Assembly: GCA_017303895.1 (NCBI GenBank)
Contig: JAFLBF010000012.1
Coordinates: 1 to 64,000, forward strand
Direction: 5' to 3'
Length of the DNA stretch: 64,000 nt
DNA from: Bacteroidota bacterium
Lineage (GTDB): Bacteria > Bacteroidota > Bacteroidia > 2-12-FULL-35-15
The notes beneath the pieces were generated by a model, which was not told the DNA's origin, searched no databases, and was given only the letters and a program-made list of their open reading frames with translations. How positions within the stretch are numbered: position 1 is the stretch's first letter; the number at the start of each line of letters is the position of its first letter. Positions 26,269-35,637 of this stretch are shown piece by piece. Position numbers and translations under genes: made by a program.

Positions 26269-26910
26269 TTATTTTTTTCTAACAATCATTAAACCATCTC
26301 TCAAGGGCAAGAGCATATGTTCCACTCTTTCGTCCTGATGCACTTTCTTATTAAAAGCATCTATCAATAGTGTGTCGGTATCTTTATTCTTTTGAAGATC
26401 TAACACCTTTCCACTCCACAACACATTATCAGCAATGATATATCCACCTGTCTTTACTTTATCAAATATCAAGTCATAATAATTAGCGTAATTCTTTTTG
26501 TCTGCATCAATGAATACTATATCAAACTGTTCTTTTAAAGAAGGAATGATCTTCATTGCATCACCAATCATAATATTTATTTTACTATCCAGACTAGCTT
26601 CCTTTACATATTTTCTCACCATCCCTTCCAATTCTTCATTAACATCAATCGTATACAGCTTTCCATTATCGTTTAGGCCTTGTGCCAAACAAATAGCAGA
26701 ATAACCCGTATAGGTTCCGATCTCTAAAACACGATCGGGCTTCACCATTTTACTGATCATTGCCAAAAAGTTCCCTTGCATATGTCCGGATAACATACGT
26801 GGCTGCATCACTTTTGCATGTGTTTCTCTGTTAAGTTTGCTTAAAACAGAATTTTCCGGTTGAGAATGCGCTAAAGCATATTGCTCTATATTTTCGTCTA
26901 TAAATTCCAT
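26269..26910 (-). CDS. SAM-dependent O-methyltransferase (caffeoyl-CoA OMT-like)
   Basis: 213 residues from ATG 26910, the size of the class I, metal-dependent catechol/caffeoyl-CoA O-methyltransferase family (Methyltransf_3). The SAM motif [19 protein letters not shown] is intact; [18 protein letters not shown] holds the acidic metal ligands, and DNVLWSGKV completes them. The acceptor is probably a vicinal hydroxyl compound. First gene of a four-gene operon. Only a degenerate -7 element (TATTTTCG) is seen upstream. Confidence 0.9.
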   Translation of the reverse strand: MEFIDENIEQYALAHSQPENSVLSKLNRETHAKVMQPRMLSGHMQGNFLAMISKMVKPDRVLEIGTYTGYSAICLAQGLNDNGKLYTIDVNEELEGMVRKYVKEASLDSKINIMIGDAMKIIPSLKEQFDIVFIDADKKNYANYYDLIFDKVKTGGYIIADNVLWSGKVLDLQKNKDTDTLLIDAFNKKVHQDERVEHMLLPLRDGLMIVRKK

Positions 26911-27130
26911 ATTTTTTGTACCACGAAAATACACATTTATTTTAGCATAAAAAAGACACAAGAACTCCCCTAAAATGCCTAAAAAACAAGTAATCTACTC
27001 AAAAGCAACAACGGTTATTAACCACTTAGTGTTTATAAATTCAACAAGACTTCCGCGATTCACTTTTGTATTATTTAGACTTTTAACACTATTAATAGTA
27101 GGAGTGTATCCTGGTATCAACAATATGCCT

Positions 27131-29944
27131 ATGAAAAGAATTACAGCATTACTGATCGTTCTGTTATCATCATCCATCCTTTGCTTCTCCCAAAAAGGGA
27201 GTACATTTGGAGTTGATCTTAAAAAACTTTCAAAAGAAGAAAAGAAAAAGATTGAGACAGCTGAGCTCTTATATTCCGAAGGCAGCTATTTAAGGGCTTT
27301 ACCTTTATATGCAGAAGTATTCAATGTTCATCAGGATGAAGTCTACCTTAAATACAGAACAGGTATCTGCTATCTCTATAAAAGTGATGAAAAAGAAAAG
27401 GCCATAGAGCTCCTGAAACAAGTTAAAGCCTCTAATCCTAAAGCTCCGGATATTAATTTTTACATCGGCAGAGCCTATCATTTAAACTATAAATTTGACG
27501 ATGCGATCAATGCTTTTAATGAATATTTAGCAGAAGCGCCTTCTATCAATCAACGATTACTAACTCAGCGATACATCGATAACAGCAAAAATGGAAAAGC
27601 ATTTGTTGAATTAAAAGTTCAGTGCGAAATACAAAATGCAGGAAACACCGTAAATACAGAGAATCAAGAATACGTTCCGGTTATTTCATCAGATGAGTCG
27701 ATCATGATCTTTACATACACCGGACCGAATAGTACAGGCGGATTAATGGATGACGACTTTAATCCGGATCCCAATGGCTACTACTACGAAGATGTGTTCA
27801 TCTCCTACCGTGTAGGAAGTGAATGGCAAACACCACAAAGTATCGGATCAAGTATTAATACCAAAAATCACGATGCTAGTATTGCTCTCTCTGCTGATGG
27901 ACAAAAGCTATTCTTATTTCACAGTACCGAAGCCGATGGGGGTGACATATATATGAGTACGTTAAAAGGAGATGTATGGGAGACTCCTGTGCCTTTAAAT
28001 TCTAATATCAATACAAAATATTGGGAAGGTAGCGTTTCTCTAGCTGCTAATGAGCAAACACTTTATTTTGCCAGTGAACGTCCTGATGGATACGGAGGAA
28101 GAGATATTTATGTTTCTAGAAAGCAAGCAGATGGAACTTGGGGCAAAGCAGAAAACTTAGGACCTGCAATAAATACTAAATATAATGATGATTCACCTTT
28201 TATTCATCCGGACGGTATCACTCTGTACTTTAGCTCTGAAGGTCATAATAGTATTGGTGGATATGACATCATGTATTCTACTTTCAAAAACAATCAATGG
28301 GAAACTCCTACAAACTTAGGAAATCCGATTAACACAACCGAGGATGAGCGTTTTTACGTACTTTCAGCTGATGGTGAGCATGGTTATTTCTCTTCCGATA
28401 GAAAAGGAGGATTTGGTCAGCAGGATATTTACAAAGTAAGCCCTGGCTTTGAAGGAGAAAAACCGGTATTAGCTCTTGTTGTTGGTGTAGTAACTGCCGA
28501 TGACAAGCCTGTTGATGCAAAGATCAATGTAACGAATGCCGAAACAGGTGAGCAGCAAGGCACTTATCATTCCAACTCTTCAACAGGTAAATACCTGATC
28601 GCATTAACTCCGGGAAGTAATTATAAAGTAGCTATTGAAGTAGAAGGATATGAATCACAATTTCAATATGTAAATGTTAAGAGTTTAGAAACTTTCGTTC
28701 AAGTTCAGAATGACATTAAACTGGTAGCAAAAGGAACCAACCCGGAAGGAACTGCGGTGAAAGATAATACCAATGTCATCCAAGAACAGATCAACGAACA
28801 AGTCAAAAAATATAATGAGGAGAAGAAAGCTGAAGTTTACGAAGCAAGAGTATATCAATCATTATTAAAGAAATACGGAGATCTAAAAACGGATAGCACT
28901 GAATTTAATGTAGAAATTGGGACGTTTGAAAATCCATCCGACTTTAATCCCGAGAAATTAAAGGGACTTGGAGAAATTAAAACTAGAGTTGATGAAAATG
29001 GAAATACCACCTATTCAATTGGTCCATTTAAAAGTCTTTTAGAAGCCGAAATCTTCAAATACAAAGTCATGGACAAAGATACATCACAGCATAATATTGT
29101 TGTAACTGTTACTGATAAAGGGAAAAGGAAAATCATTCAACAATATTATTCCACGGAATACACTCGCAGAGATTACGTAAAACCAACTGATACAAAAGTG
29201 ATCAAGAAAAAAGAAAGAGTGATCGATCTTACATCAGGTGAAGAATTAAAAGGATTACAAAAAGATGAAGGCAAATCTGAAATTGCAGGCTTAACCTACA
29301 AGGTAGAGATTGGAGCATTTGAGAACCCTTCTGATTTCAAGTTGCAACATTTGGAAAAATATGGCAAAATTGAAGCTAAAAAATATCCTGATGGCAAAAC
29401 TCGCTATACATTCGGCCCTTTCAAAACATTAGCGGAAGCAGAAGCATTCAAGAAAAATTTAGTGGAAAAAGAGGCGGATGCAGCGAAATCATTTGTTACG
29501 GTGTTCTTCTTTGGCGCTAGAAAAACATTGGAAGAGCATCAAAACCCTTGTAATCCGAATGGGCCAACAGACTTTTCTTTCTTTGTTGGAAAAGACCTGA
29601 ATGATAAAGCCATTTACACCCAATTGATCGAACAGGCTGGTAACACGTGCGCTGAAGGTTTAACTTTCCGTGTACAGATCGGTGCCTACAGAAAGCCGCA
29701 AAACTTCAAACATAAAAACTTAAACAGTCTGGAACCACCTCCTGCACTGGTAACTCCATATCCGGATGGTATCACTCGTTTCACTATGCGTGAGTTTACG
29801 ACCATTAAAGATGCTGAGATATTCCGTCAAGAATGTATCCGTTTAGGAACAACAGATGCATGGATAACAGCCATGTACCAAGGAAAGAGAATGTTATTGC
29901 AAGAGTTGATCGCAAATAACTTCTTCAACAAAAAGATCAATTAG
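27131..29944 (+). CDS. Large envelope protein: TPR, PD40 propeller, carboxypeptidase-like domain and three SPOR-like repeats
   Basis: 937 residues from ATG 27131 (27125 also possible); upstream frame to 26975 lacks sense as a leader. Signal peptide MKRITALLIVLLSSSILCFSQ; TPR-like helices about 35-155; PD40/WD40-like propeller about 170-430 with repeats such as ALSADGQKLFLF, SLAANEQTLYFAS and FIHPDGITLYFSS; a carboxypeptidase regulatory-like beta-sandwich about 448-525; then three related repeats near 593-673, 723-790 and 845-926, each with (V/Y)xIG(A/T)(F/Y)xxPxxF and a later FGPF or REF segment. The first part copies the T9SS PorE layout, but the OmpA-type end is replaced by SPOR-like units. 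Probably periplasmic, outer-membrane-associated and peptidoglycan-binding. Confidence 0.87.
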   Translation: MKRITALLIVLLSSSILCFSQKGSTFGVDLKKLSKEEKKKIETAELLYSEGSYLRALPLYAEVFNVHQDEVYLKYRTGICYLYKSDEKEKAIELLKQVKASNPKAPDINFYIGRAYHLNYKFDDAINAFNEYLAEAPSINQRLLTQRYIDNSKNGKAFVELKVQCEIQNAGNTVNTENQEYVPVISSDESIMIFTYTGPNSTGGLMDDDFNPDPNGYYYEDVFISYRVGSEWQTPQSIGSSINTKNHDASIALSADGQKLFLFHSTEADGGDIYMSTLKGDVWETPVPLNSNINTKYWEGSVSLAANEQTLYFASERPDGYGGRDIYVSRKQADGTWGKAENLGPAINTKYNDDSPFIHPDGITLYFSSEGHNSIGGYDIMYSTFKNNQWETPTNLGNPINTTEDERFYVLSADGEHGYFSSDRKGGFGQQDIYKVSPGFEGEKPVLALVVGVVTADDKPVDAKINVTNAETGEQQGTYHSNSSTGKYLIALTPGSNYKVAIEVEGYESQFQYVNVKSLETFVQVQNDIKLVAKGTNPEGTAVKDNTNVIQEQINEQVKKYNEEKKAEVYEARVYQSLLKKYGDLKTDSTEFNVEIGTFENPSDFNPEKLKGLGEIKTRVDENGNTTYSIGPFKSLLEAEIFKYKVMDKDTSQHNIVVTVTDKGKRKIIQQYYSTEYTRRDYVKPTDTKVIKKKERVIDLTSGEELKGLQKDEGKSEIAGLTYKVEIGAFENPSDFKLQHLEKYGKIEAKKYPDGKTRYTFGPFKTLAEAEAFKKNLVEKEADAAKSFVTVFFFGARKTLEEHQNPCNPNGPTDFSFFVGKDLNDKAIYTQLIEQAGNTCAEGLTFRVQIGAYRKPQNFKHKNLNSLEPPPALVTPYPDGITRFTMREFTTIKDAEIFRQECIRLGTTDAWITAMYQGKRMLLQELIANNFFNKKIN

Positions 29945-29959
29945 ATAATTTGTAATCAT

Positions 29960-29998
29960 AAAAAGAAAAGGCGCATAAATCATGCGCCTTTTCTTTTT
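29960..29998. terminator. Bidirectional rho-independent terminator
   Basis: Perfect 17-bp hairpin, 29960-29976 pairing with 29982-29998, with loop AAATC, A/T-rich ends and GGCGCAT core. It separates the envelope protein from the converging TauE/SafE gene, whose stop codon lies at the hairpin edge (29997-29999), so this is also the end of the polysaccharide operon. Confidence 0.93.
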
Positions 29999-30719
29999 AT
30001 GAAATTTTGATCAGTGAGACACATCCAATAACCAGGATCATGAACAGAACAATCGTTTTAAATGTTTGCTGTGGTATATAATTAAGAACCTTCTTGCCTA
30101 TATATGTTCCTAAGAAGCCAACTCCAAATAAGAAAGGGATAAGATAAAGATCATTTTTGTGGACATAGCCATTATACACATAAACTCCACTCCTACTCAA
30201 ATCTATCGCAAAATCTATAAGGGCAGAAGTTGCAATAAATGCATCTTTCTCCATGTTAAATGCCGCTAATGTCATCCCCCTAATGGCACCACCTGTGCCA
30301 ACTAATCCTGCTACAAATCCAGAAATCCCCCCTCCAAGCAAAGAATTTGTTTTGGTAGGTTTTACAACCCAATTCCTGAAGAGTAAAAACAAAACACTTA
30401 AGACGATGAGAAAGATGGAAAGACTAAATTCCAACACTTTGCTGTCAAACTTATTGCTTAACCATGCGCCAAAAATTACAAACAAAACAGCCGGAACACC
30501 AAAATTGATCAAAAGCTGCTTATCGATCCCTTTTCTGAATAAAGCGATCTTAGAAATATTACTTGACAAATGGAATATCGCAGTAATTCCAAGTACAGAA
30601 TGAAAATCAAGATAAAAGCCGGCAATAGGAACAAAAAAAACCGAAGATCCAAACCCTCCAATAGTGCCGAGAATTTCAGAGAATAAAGATAGAACAAGAA
30701 AAAAGGAAAGATCTTTCAC
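29997..30719 (-). CDS. TauE/SafE family membrane permease
   Basis: 240 residues with 7-8 hydrophobic helices and the two repeated half-motifs of the TauE/SafE family (GTIGGFGSSVFFVPI near the start and AGLVGTGGAIRGM in the middle). Members export sulfite, sulfoacetate or other organic anions. The start is GTG at 30719; no ATG precedes the first conserved helix. It lies 17 bases after the sugar transferase gene at the end of the polysaccharide cluster, where a transport role is unclear; it may simply share the transcript. Confidence 0.85.
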   Translation of the reverse strand: MKDLSFFLVLSLFSEILGTIGGFGSSVFFVPIAGFYLDFHSVLGITAIFHLSSNISKIALFRKGIDKQLLINFGVPAVLFVIFGAWLSNKFDSKVLEFSLSIFLIVLSVLFLLFRNWVVKPTKTNSLLGGGISGFVAGLVGTGGAIRGMTLAAFNMEKDAFIATSALIDFAIDLSRSGVYVYNGYVHKNDLYLIPFLFGVGFLGTYIGKKVLNYIPQQTFKTIVLFMILVIGCVSLIKIS

Positions 30720-30736
30720 TGGTTATAGGTTTAAAA

Positions 30737-31327
30737 TTATGAAAGGATCTTGACAAAGGTCATCCAAATAATTTTGAGATCGGTGAACACTCCTTGCTCA
30801 GCAATATATTTTAAATTCAATTTTAATTTTGCAGGCATGATCTCCTCGATATATACTTTTTCAGGATCAGATGCTTTTCCTAAAAGTTCATTCTCATTAC
30901 TATATTCAATGCTTGCATAATCAGTAATTCCCGGCTTAACGGATAATACTTTTTGCTGCTCAGAATTATATAGATCGGTGTATCGTCTAACCTCTGGTCG
31001 AGGTCCGACTAAACTCATATCTCCTATCAGTACATTAATAAGCTGAGGAAGTTCATCCACCTTATACTTCCGGATATAGTAGCCTACACGAGTAATTCGA
31101 CTATCCTTCCCTCCAACGGTCAATAAACCTTTTTTATCCGCATCGGTGCGCATCGACCTGAATTTAAACAAACGAAAATCTTTCGCATCTTTACCGACTC
31201 TCGTTTGACGGTAAAACACACCGCCTCTTGAATCGGCAACAATAATAATGGCAATCAGGAAAAATACCGGAAGCAATAAGATCAGCCCTATAAGTGAGAA
31301 AAAGATATCGAATAAACGTTTGATCAT
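30737..31327 (-). CDS. Initiating phosphoglycosyl transferase (bacterial sugar transferase, PglC-like)
   Basis: 196 residues, the minimal monotopic phosphoglycosyl transferase that moves a sugar-1-phosphate from a UDP-sugar to undecaprenyl phosphate, starting repeat-unit synthesis. One N-terminal re-entrant membrane helix (about 8-30), FKFRSMRTDADKK, the catalytic Asp-Glu dyad D91-E92 in KVDELPQLINVL, and GDMSLVGPRPEV are all present. The size is that of PglC and not of the long WbaP/WcaJ. Its ATG is one base after the stop of a DegT aminotransferase, a pairing that fits an amino-sugar at the reducing end. Confidence 0.92.
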   Translation of the reverse strand: MIKRLFDIFFSLIGLILLLPVFFLIAIIIVADSRGGVFYRQTRVGKDAKDFRLFKFRSMRTDADKKGLLTVGGKDSRITRVGYYIRKYKVDELPQLINVLIGDMSLVGPRPEVRRYTDLYNSEQQKVLSVKPGITDYASIEYSNENELLGKASDPEKVYIEEIMPAKLKLNLKYIAEQGVFTDLKIIWMTFVKILS

Positions 31328-31328
31328 A

Positions 31329-32543
31329 TTATTTTGAAGTGATTACTTTTTCAACCGAAGAAACAATTGCATGAAAAACCGTTTCTACCATTTCATCTGT
31401 AAGATCATAAAAAACAGGCAATGAGATCTCACGGGAATAATTATCAAATGTTACCGGATAATTCTTTACATCGTATCCCAATCCCACATAATAACTCATC
31501 ATTGGAACCGGAATAAAATGTACATTCACAGAAACATCGTGATCAAAAATCTCTTTAATGATCATATCTCTTTGAGCTTCAGAAACCCCTTTTATTCTTA
31601 ATGGATAAAGATGATAACAACCTTCTACATCATTCGATCGCATAATAGGTACTTGTGCCCAAGCATATTTAGAAAGTGCTTCTGAATAACGATCACATAT
31701 TTGCTTTCTTTTCGGCAATGTTTCACTATCGTAACGTTCTAACTCCACTTGTCCAATAACAGCCATAATATCCGTCATATTGCATTTATATCCCGCCTCC
31801 ACAATATCGTATCTCCAATTGCCTTTTTGAGTCTTTGCTAAGGCATCCTTATTCTGTCCGTGAAGCGTTTTCACACATAAATATTTATACACTTCCTCAT
31901 TATCAAATGGAGCTGGTAAATTTAAAGCTACTGCACCGCCTTCGGCAGTTGTAAGATTCTTTACAGCATGAAATGAAAACACTGATACATCTGTTAATGA
32001 ACCAGCTCTTTTTCCTTTATACCAGGCACCAAACGAATGAGCGGAGTCAGATAAAACCAATATTCTACCCAATTCTTTTTGCTCCTTTGTTTTTGCAATA
32101 AACAGATCTTTTTTTCTTTTTACAAGATCATTAATAGCATCGTAATCGCATGGAAAACCACCAAAGTCTACCGGCATGATCACCTTTGTATGGGAACTGA
32201 TCGCTTTTTCAATGTTAGATACATTAATATTAAAATCATCCGCATTCACATCAACAAATACAGGTTTAGCTCCACAATGCATCACTACATTCGCGGTGGC
32301 AGAATAGGTATAAGCAGGCAAAATAACTTCATCCCCTTCACCCACACCATACCAGCGTAAAATGATCTCCAATCCAGCTGTTGCACTGTTTAAGCATAAA
32401 GTAGATTGATTCCCGCAATAAGCAGTGATCTCTTTCTCAAACTGCTTGGTTCGTGGACCGGTTGTGATCCAACCCGATTTTAGCACTTTTGTTACTTCAT
32501 CTATTGCTTTCTGATTAATATGGGGCGGAGAAAATGGGATCAT
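31329..32543 (-). CDS. DegT/DnrJ/EryC1 aminotransferase (PglE/ArnB-like)
   Basis: 404 residues from ATG 32543 (the frame extends to TTG 32573 inside the ligase gene). PLP lysine K195 in FSFHAVKNLTTAEGG and the Asp in SDSAHSFGA mark the DegT family; TAEGGAV after the lysine is typical of 4-keto-sugar aminotransferases that make UDP-4-amino sugars. It has an extra charged insert near 143-158. Directly upstream of the phosphoglycosyl transferase, so it may produce the first sugar of the repeat unit, e.g. a bacillosamine-type sugar; that is inference, since no dehydratase is seen. Confidence 0.88.
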   Translation of the reverse strand: MIPFSPPHINQKAIDEVTKVLKSGWITTGPRTKQFEKEITAYCGNQSTLCLNSATAGLEIILRWYGVGEGDEVILPAYTYSATANVVMHCGAKPVFVDVNADDFNINVSNIEKAISSHTKVIMPVDFGGFPCDYDAINDLVKRKKDLFIAKTKEQKELGRILVLSDSAHSFGAWYKGKRAGSLTDVSVFSFHAVKNLTTAEGGAVALNLPAPFDNEEVYKYLCVKTLHGQNKDALAKTQKGNWRYDIVEAGYKCNMTDIMAVIGQVELERYDSETLPKRKQICDRYSEALSKYAWAQVPIMRSNDVEGCYHLYPLRIKGVSEAQRDMIIKEIFDHDVSVNVHFIPVPMMSYYVGLGYDVKNYPVTFDNYSREISLPVFYDLTDEMVETVFHAIVSSVEKVITSK

Positions 32544-32547
32544 AATT

Positions 32548-33822
32548 TTAATTTTTAAATTTTCCGGAAACAAAGGTAGAACATAATAATGTATTTAAGA
32601 ACACATAAAATATAACACCTGCTTGGCGTTCAAACATCGATTCAAACAACAGATTGATCGAAACGAGCACAACAAATCCGATAACCAAAATATTTTTAAC
32701 TCGTAAAGCTTTGAAAAAAGGGACAACAAAACAAGCCAGCAAAAGCAATAACCCAAGTAATCCCAGGGAGACTGTAGTATTTAGAAACTGATTATGTGAG
32801 TTTAGACCAAACTCATACTCCGTCTTCATTTGCTTCTCCAGATACTTTTCCAGCATCTTATCACGTGAATCACCTGTCCCCACCCCCAACAAAAAATTAT
32901 CTTTTATGACATCCACCGATGCTTTCCAAACAAATATTCTGCTACCCGTTCCATCAGAACTTGTTGTTACAGCATTATTATGCTCATCTTTTTCTTTTAT
33001 TGCATTTTCAATCGTTTCAACTTTTGGAATACGCTGGGCATAAGTTGGTGCAAAACGAACATTAATTAAATAAAACAATGCACCTAAACCAATCACAACC
33101 AATAGACCAAGTAGGTATTTTGACTGCCTGAACAATTCAAATAAATAAACCAAAAACACAAGAAATAAACCGATCCAACCGGCCTTTGAACTCAAAAACA
33201 AAGCATATACACTCAGCACAACGATCACACTTATCCATTTCCAATTGAATTGAACAATACTTTTTTTATTTAAATAATAAATAGAAAGTAAAGCAATCAC
33301 TGTGTACATGGATGTGTAACTCGGATGAAAGATGGAAGACAAATAAGAATAGTAAAAATAATTATAACCCAGATCGTATAAAACACCATACAGATCGGTA
33401 TAAACCGGCTTGTAAAAAGCATAGAATGCATATCCAAAACAAAACAAAGCATAGGCTACACATCCATACACAAAAGCTAAAAGGTAGTGATAGAGCTTTT
33501 CTGAGGTTTCATTTGTATAAGCAGAATAAACAAGAGGCAACAATAAAAATGAGAATTTCGTCTCTAAAATTTCAGCAGCAAACTTAAAATTGCTGGTATA
33601 GAGTAAACCTACCAGATAGGCAACATATAACAACAGCATAAAAAGTAAGGCTGCATTCTTTCTGATGTTTTGAAAACTGATCTTGATATTCTTATAATAG
33701 ATCAACCAATTTAGTGCCAACAAAACGATCAAAACAGGAAGTGCATTCGGAAAAGAAGGGATCAAAAAGGCTAAAATAGTGGTCAGCACCACATGGATCT
33801 TCTTATTTAACTGCTCTGTCAT
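32548..33822 (-). CDS. O-antigen ligase/polymerase family membrane protein (Wzy_C)
   Basis: 424 residues with about 10-12 transmembrane segments and one large periplasmic loop (about 265-345) holding RIFVWKASVDVIKDNFLLGVGTGD and GLNSHNQFLNTTVSLG, the WaaL/Wzy_C signature with the conserved His in SHNQ. Such proteins ligate O-antigen to lipid A-core or polymerise repeat units. As a second polymerase-like protein occurs at 40205, this one is the better ligase candidate. Start overlaps the preceding stop (TAATG). Confidence 0.87.
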   Translation of the reverse strand: MTEQLNKKIHVVLTTILAFLIPSFPNALPVLIVLLALNWLIYYKNIKISFQNIRKNAALLFMLLLYVAYLVGLLYTSNFKFAAEILETKFSFLLLPLVYSAYTNETSEKLYHYLLAFVYGCVAYALFCFGYAFYAFYKPVYTDLYGVLYDLGYNYFYYSYLSSIFHPSYTSMYTVIALLSIYYLNKKSIVQFNWKWISVIVVLSVYALFLSSKAGWIGLFLVFLVYLFELFRQSKYLLGLLVVIGLGALFYLINVRFAPTYAQRIPKVETIENAIKEKDEHNNAVTTSSDGTGSRIFVWKASVDVIKDNFLLGVGTGDSRDKMLEKYLEKQMKTEYEFGLNSHNQFLNTTVSLGLLGLLLLLACFVVPFFKALRVKNILVIGFVVLVSINLLFESMFERQAGVIFYVFLNTLLCSTFVSGKFKN

Positions 33823-34466
33823 TATTGATGAGATGTCAATCCGGAATTAAATTTACTATCCTTGATCAAAGTTCTGTCATAGTATGTATTTGTATCGCCA
33901 CCATTCTGAAAATATTTTTCATCGGCAACACGTGTATCCCCAACTATCTTAGCAGGATTACCAACCACAATGGAATAATCGGGATACTCTCCTTTAACAA
34001 CACTTCCTGCCCCTACAACACAACCTTTACCTAAACGTGTACCTGGCAAAATGATACAACCTGTACCAATGAATGTATATTCTCCTATATAAACTGGTTC
34101 AATAATGTAACCGGGACGTTTATGAGCGGGCACATCAATGAATTTATCCCCCAGTAAACGAACGGAATTTTGACTACTATGCGTATATATACACGTATGA
34201 GAGGCAATATTTACCCCTTTTTCAATAGTTATACCCCCGATTCCATCTAACAAGCTATAGTGACCTATCCAAACATGATCTTTGATATCAATATTCTTCT
34301 TATCAACCAGCTTAACAGTTGAACCTAAACGTGTTCTTTTGTAAAAATTTCCGCTTTTACGATTAAAGAAACCGTAAACCATAAATGGTTTTTGAATAAA
34401 TGACAAGCAATTCAAAACCAAAGAAATGAAGATCCCGACCGGTGATAGATATATTTTTCTAAACAT
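33822..34466 (-). CDS. Left-handed beta-helix acyltransferase (WcaF-like)
   Basis: 214 residues. A hydrophobic N-terminus (about 8-30) precedes hexapeptide-repeat turns: DIKDHVWIGHYSLLDG, GITIEKGVNIASHTCIYTH (with a likely catalytic His), VYIGEYTFIGTGCIILPG, RLGKGCVVGAGSVVKG and IVVGNPAKIVG. This is the LbH family of O-acetyltransferases that modify sugars of surface glycans. It lies between a glycosyltransferase and the ligase. The stop shares one base with the next ATG. Confidence 0.9.
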   Translation of the reverse strand: MFRKIYLSPVGIFISLVLNCLSFIQKPFMVYGFFNRKSGNFYKRTRLGSTVKLVDKKNIDIKDHVWIGHYSLLDGIGGITIEKGVNIASHTCIYTHSSQNSVRLLGDKFIDVPAHKRPGYIIEPVYIGEYTFIGTGCIILPGTRLGKGCVVGAGSVVKGEYPDYSIVVGNPAKIVGDTRVADEKYFQNGGDTNTYYDRTLIKDSKFNSGLTSHQ

Positions 34467-34468
34467 CT

Positions 34469-35629
34469 TTATTGGTTTTTACTACAAATATAATCATAAT
34501 AAACGTTTGCATTGGCAGGGGTAAAGTCGAAAGAGGCTGCTCTCGCATTCTTCTTTAGCTGCTCCAATCCATATCTATCTTCCAATTGCAACAAAATATA
34601 ATCGGCTATTTCCTGAGTCGTAGCATTATCGAATACTTTCCCACATTTATATTCCTCTACCAACAGCCCTAACTCTGATTCTTTTGCAGCTAAAGCCAAC
34701 ACTGCTGATCCTGCTGCTAAGGTATAATAGGTCTTACTAGGCACCGAAATACTTTCTGCTCCCTGACTTAATGAAACAACTCCAATATCGGCTGATGTCA
34801 AGGAATATGGCAACATCTCTTTGTCTTGATAAGGAAGCATCAGCACATTGCTTAAGTTTTTATCTTTTACCATCGATTCGATCTTTGCTCTTTTGGCTCC
34901 ATCACCAATGAGTACAAAATGAATACGGGAATTTGCTTTTAGTAGCTCGGCTGCCATAACGATCGATTCGATATCATGCGTTAAACCCATATTTCCGGAA
35001 TACATCACCACCAATTTCTCTTCTAATCCATGTGCTTTTACAAAAGGATTTTCAAAACGTGCCACCGGCTTCACAAAATCAGCATTTACCCAATTAGGGA
35101 TAATTACGACTTCATTAGAAGTATATGCCTTTACGGCATCCTGCAAATGTTTTCCAAGCGTAAAAAGGCTATTCGAATTATCAAAACATTTGCGATTCAT
35201 ATTGCTCCAAGTCCTAATAATAAATGACTCTTTTTTAGCTACACCAAAATTGACTAACACATCAGGATATAGATCCCAAATGATCAAATGGTATTTCTGC
35301 CCGCGTATCCTTTTAAAAAATGAACCAATAAAAAAAATAAACGGTGGTGTACTGATCAAGATCAACTCTTTTTTTCGACTTCTGAAGAGCACATAAAAAA
35401 AAGTAAAAAATGTAAATACCGACCAGGTAAACATTCGTTTAAAGGTGGAAGTATTATCGTATCTATTGAAGTATTTTATTTTAACCCGGGAATCGAGTGT
35501 TGCATAATTGGGTTCTACACTACCCGTTACTAATTCTATCTCCGCCCCTTCCTTTACAAACGCATTAATAATATCAATCGACAATTGGCGGGTAACCTGA
35601 ACTATAAAAATATATTTCCCCTTGCTCAT
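34469..35629 (-). CDS. GT4 family glycosyltransferase (WbuB-like)
   Basis: 386 residues from ATG 35629, a GT-B fold enzyme. N-terminal half has a membrane-associated hydrophobic patch (VFTFFTFFYVLF and PPFIFFIGSFF). The C-terminal half has VVMYSGNMGLTHDIESIV, IHFVLIGDGAKR and the nucleotide-sugar Glu region SISVPSKTYYTLAAG, as in WbuB-type transferases. Donor and acceptor are unknown. It follows the preceding gene by 8 bases; TTG 35641 upstream overlaps that gene and is rejected. Confidence 0.9.
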   Translation of the reverse strand: MSKGKYIFIVQVTRQLSIDIINAFVKEGAEIELVTGSVEPNYATLDSRVKIKYFNRYDNTSTFKRMFTWSVFTFFTFFYVLFRSRKKELILISTPPFIFFIGSFFKRIRGQKYHLIIWDLYPDVLVNFGVAKKESFIIRTWSNMNRKCFDNSNSLFTLGKHLQDAVKAYTSNEVVIIPNWVNADFVKPVARFENPFVKAHGLEEKLVVMYSGNMGLTHDIESIVMAAELLKANSRIHFVLIGDGAKRAKIESMVKDKNLSNVLMLPYQDKEMLPYSLTSADIGVVSLSQGAESISVPSKTYYTLAAGSAVLALAAKESELGLLVEEYKCGKVFDNATTQEIADYILLQLEDRYGLEQLKKNARAASFDFTPANANVYYDYICSKNQ

Positions 35630-35637
35630 GCCTTTTA

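Noticed and set aside
26975-27130. 51-residue extension of the envelope protein from ATG 26975
   Set aside because: It has no similarity to a leader; MKRITALL at 27131 forms a standard signal peptide.
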